Below are positions 6,666 to 7,313 of a stretch of 7,313 nucleotides of DNA, in pieces. Location of the stretch: positions 1 through 7,313 of the forward strand of contig JAGHSC010000267.1 in the NCBI GenBank assembly GCA_018066065.1. Direction: 5' to 3'. Positions within the stretch are counted from its first letter, which is position 1, and every line of letters starts with the position of its first letter. A model generated the notes under the pieces. The model was not told the origin of the DNA. It did no database searches and saw nothing but the letters and a program-made list of their open reading frames with translations. The DNA comes from Candidatus Cryptobacteroides faecihippi. Its GTDB lineage: Bacteria; Bacteroidota; Bacteroidia; Bacteroidales; UBA932. A program made the translations under genes and the position numbers.

Positions 6666-6675
6666 TTCAGACAAG

Positions 6676-7313
6676 ATGAAAGACTCAGACAAGGACGGCA
6701 GGAAACCGTCCGCTTCATTCGTTGCCGGAGCGGTGGCTCTGGTGTTCCTCATCATCGGCTATCAGTCAGCCCTCTTCATCCACCATGCAGCAGTCACCAG
6801 GATCATTGCCAACCACGATGACCCAGACACTGTCTTCGTCACTGAATATGCTCCCGCGGAAACCGCTCCCCCACTCATGGAAGCGAATCATGTCTCCAGA
6901 GCAGCAGCGACAGAGAAAAGCTACGTAAGGAAGGAATCCGAGCATTCCCCCGAAGCCATCCAGGTCAGAAGGTCATTCTCCCCAAGAAAGTACGAATGCT
7001 TCAAGTTCGACCCCAACACGGTCAGCATCGACGACCTCGTCCGGCTGGGATTCAGCCTGAAGCAGGCCCAGTCGATCGACAACTACCGCCAGAAGGGAGG
7101 CCGATTCAGAAGAAAGACAGACCTCGCCAAGTCCTATGCAGTGGAAGACTCTGTCTACCAAAGACTTGAGAGCTACATAGAGATTCCTCTCCTGGACATC
7201 AATTCCGCCGATTCCGCCGCTTTCGAGACCCTTCCCGGCATCGGGAAGTTCTTCGCATCGAAGATGGTCAGCTACAGGGAAGAGCTCGGCGGCTACTCAT
7301 TCAAGGAACAGCT
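6676..7313 (+). CDS. Membrane-anchored helix-hairpin-helix (ComEA-like) DNA-binding protein, 3' end beyond window
   Basis: The frame is open from ATG 6676 to the window end: 212 complete codons plus two bases. Residues 1-13 are charged, and about 14-35 form one hydrophobic membrane segment, so the rest is probably in the periplasm. Residues 36-108 are low-complexity and charged, acting as a linker. The first helix-hairpin-helix unit lies at about 111-145 (FDPNTVSIDDLVRLGFS, then NYRQKGGRF) and joins through a RRKTDLAKSYAV segment to a second at 173-212. The second holds the canonical hairpin LPGIGKFFASKMVSYRE and is cut by the window edge. This layout is shared by Bacteroidota proteins annotated as helix-hairpin-helix or ComEA-family, which bind double-stranded DNA without sequence specificity; in classical competence ComEA captures incoming DNA. 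Whether this protein acts in DNA uptake is unknown. No Shine-Dalgarno sequence is visible. It is likely cotranscribed with rsmI. Confidence 0.9.
   Translation, partial: MKDSDKDGRKPSASFVAGAVALVFLIIGYQSALFIHHAAVTRIIANHDDPDTVFVTEYAPAETAPPLMEANHVSRAAATEKSYVRKESEHSPEAIQVRRSFSPRKYECFKFDPNTVSIDDLVRLGFSLKQAQSIDNYRQKGGRFRRKTDLAKSYAVEDSVYQRLESYIEIPLLDINSADSAAFETLPGIGKFFASKMVSYREELGGYSFKEQ

Overview
The window looks like ordinary chromosomal DNA from a member of the Bacteroidota, most likely the order Bacteroidales. The evidence is family-level: a patatin fused to an outer-membrane barrel in the Bacteroides style, a RecA with a short C-terminus, start sites without Shine-Dalgarno sequences but with A/T-rich leaders, and TAnnTTTG -7 promoter elements upstream of four genes. 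Base composition is moderately GC-rich (an impression, not computed), with many C- or G-ending codons and frequent AGG arginine. Species cannot be named from the sequence.

Layout. Positions 1-2212 (minus strand) hold a patatin-like phospholipase with a POTRA-like region and a C-terminal barrel; its 3' end is cut by the window edge. Just upstream of it on the same strand is rlmN (2241-3257), 28 bases away, so the two probably form a transcription unit. A 135-base divergent spacer with one -7-like box per strand separates rlmN from recA (3393-4421, plus). recA meets tdk (thymidine kinase, 4418-5002, minus) tail to tail, with the stop codons overlapping by 4 bases. A 47-base divergent spacer, in which two -7-like boxes face each other, then separates tdk from a plus-strand run of three closely spaced genes: an unnamed protein with an Ala-Glu-Pro-Val repeat and a conserved-looking C-terminal domain (5050-5910), rsmI (5924-6643), and a membrane-anchored helix-hairpin-helix protein (from 6676, cut by the window end).

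Function. The genes are mostly housekeeping: rRNA modification on both subunits (RlmN on 23S A2503, RsmI on 16S C1402), recombination and repair (RecA), thymidine salvage (Tdk) and an outer-membrane lipolytic enzyme. I see no mobile element, CRISPR array, RNA gene or defence system, and no convincing undescribed system. The points most worth a second look are the face-to-face promoter boxes at 5008-5041, the repeat-bearing protein beside them, and the terminator-less recA/tdk junction. No stretch longer than 300 bases lacks a gene.
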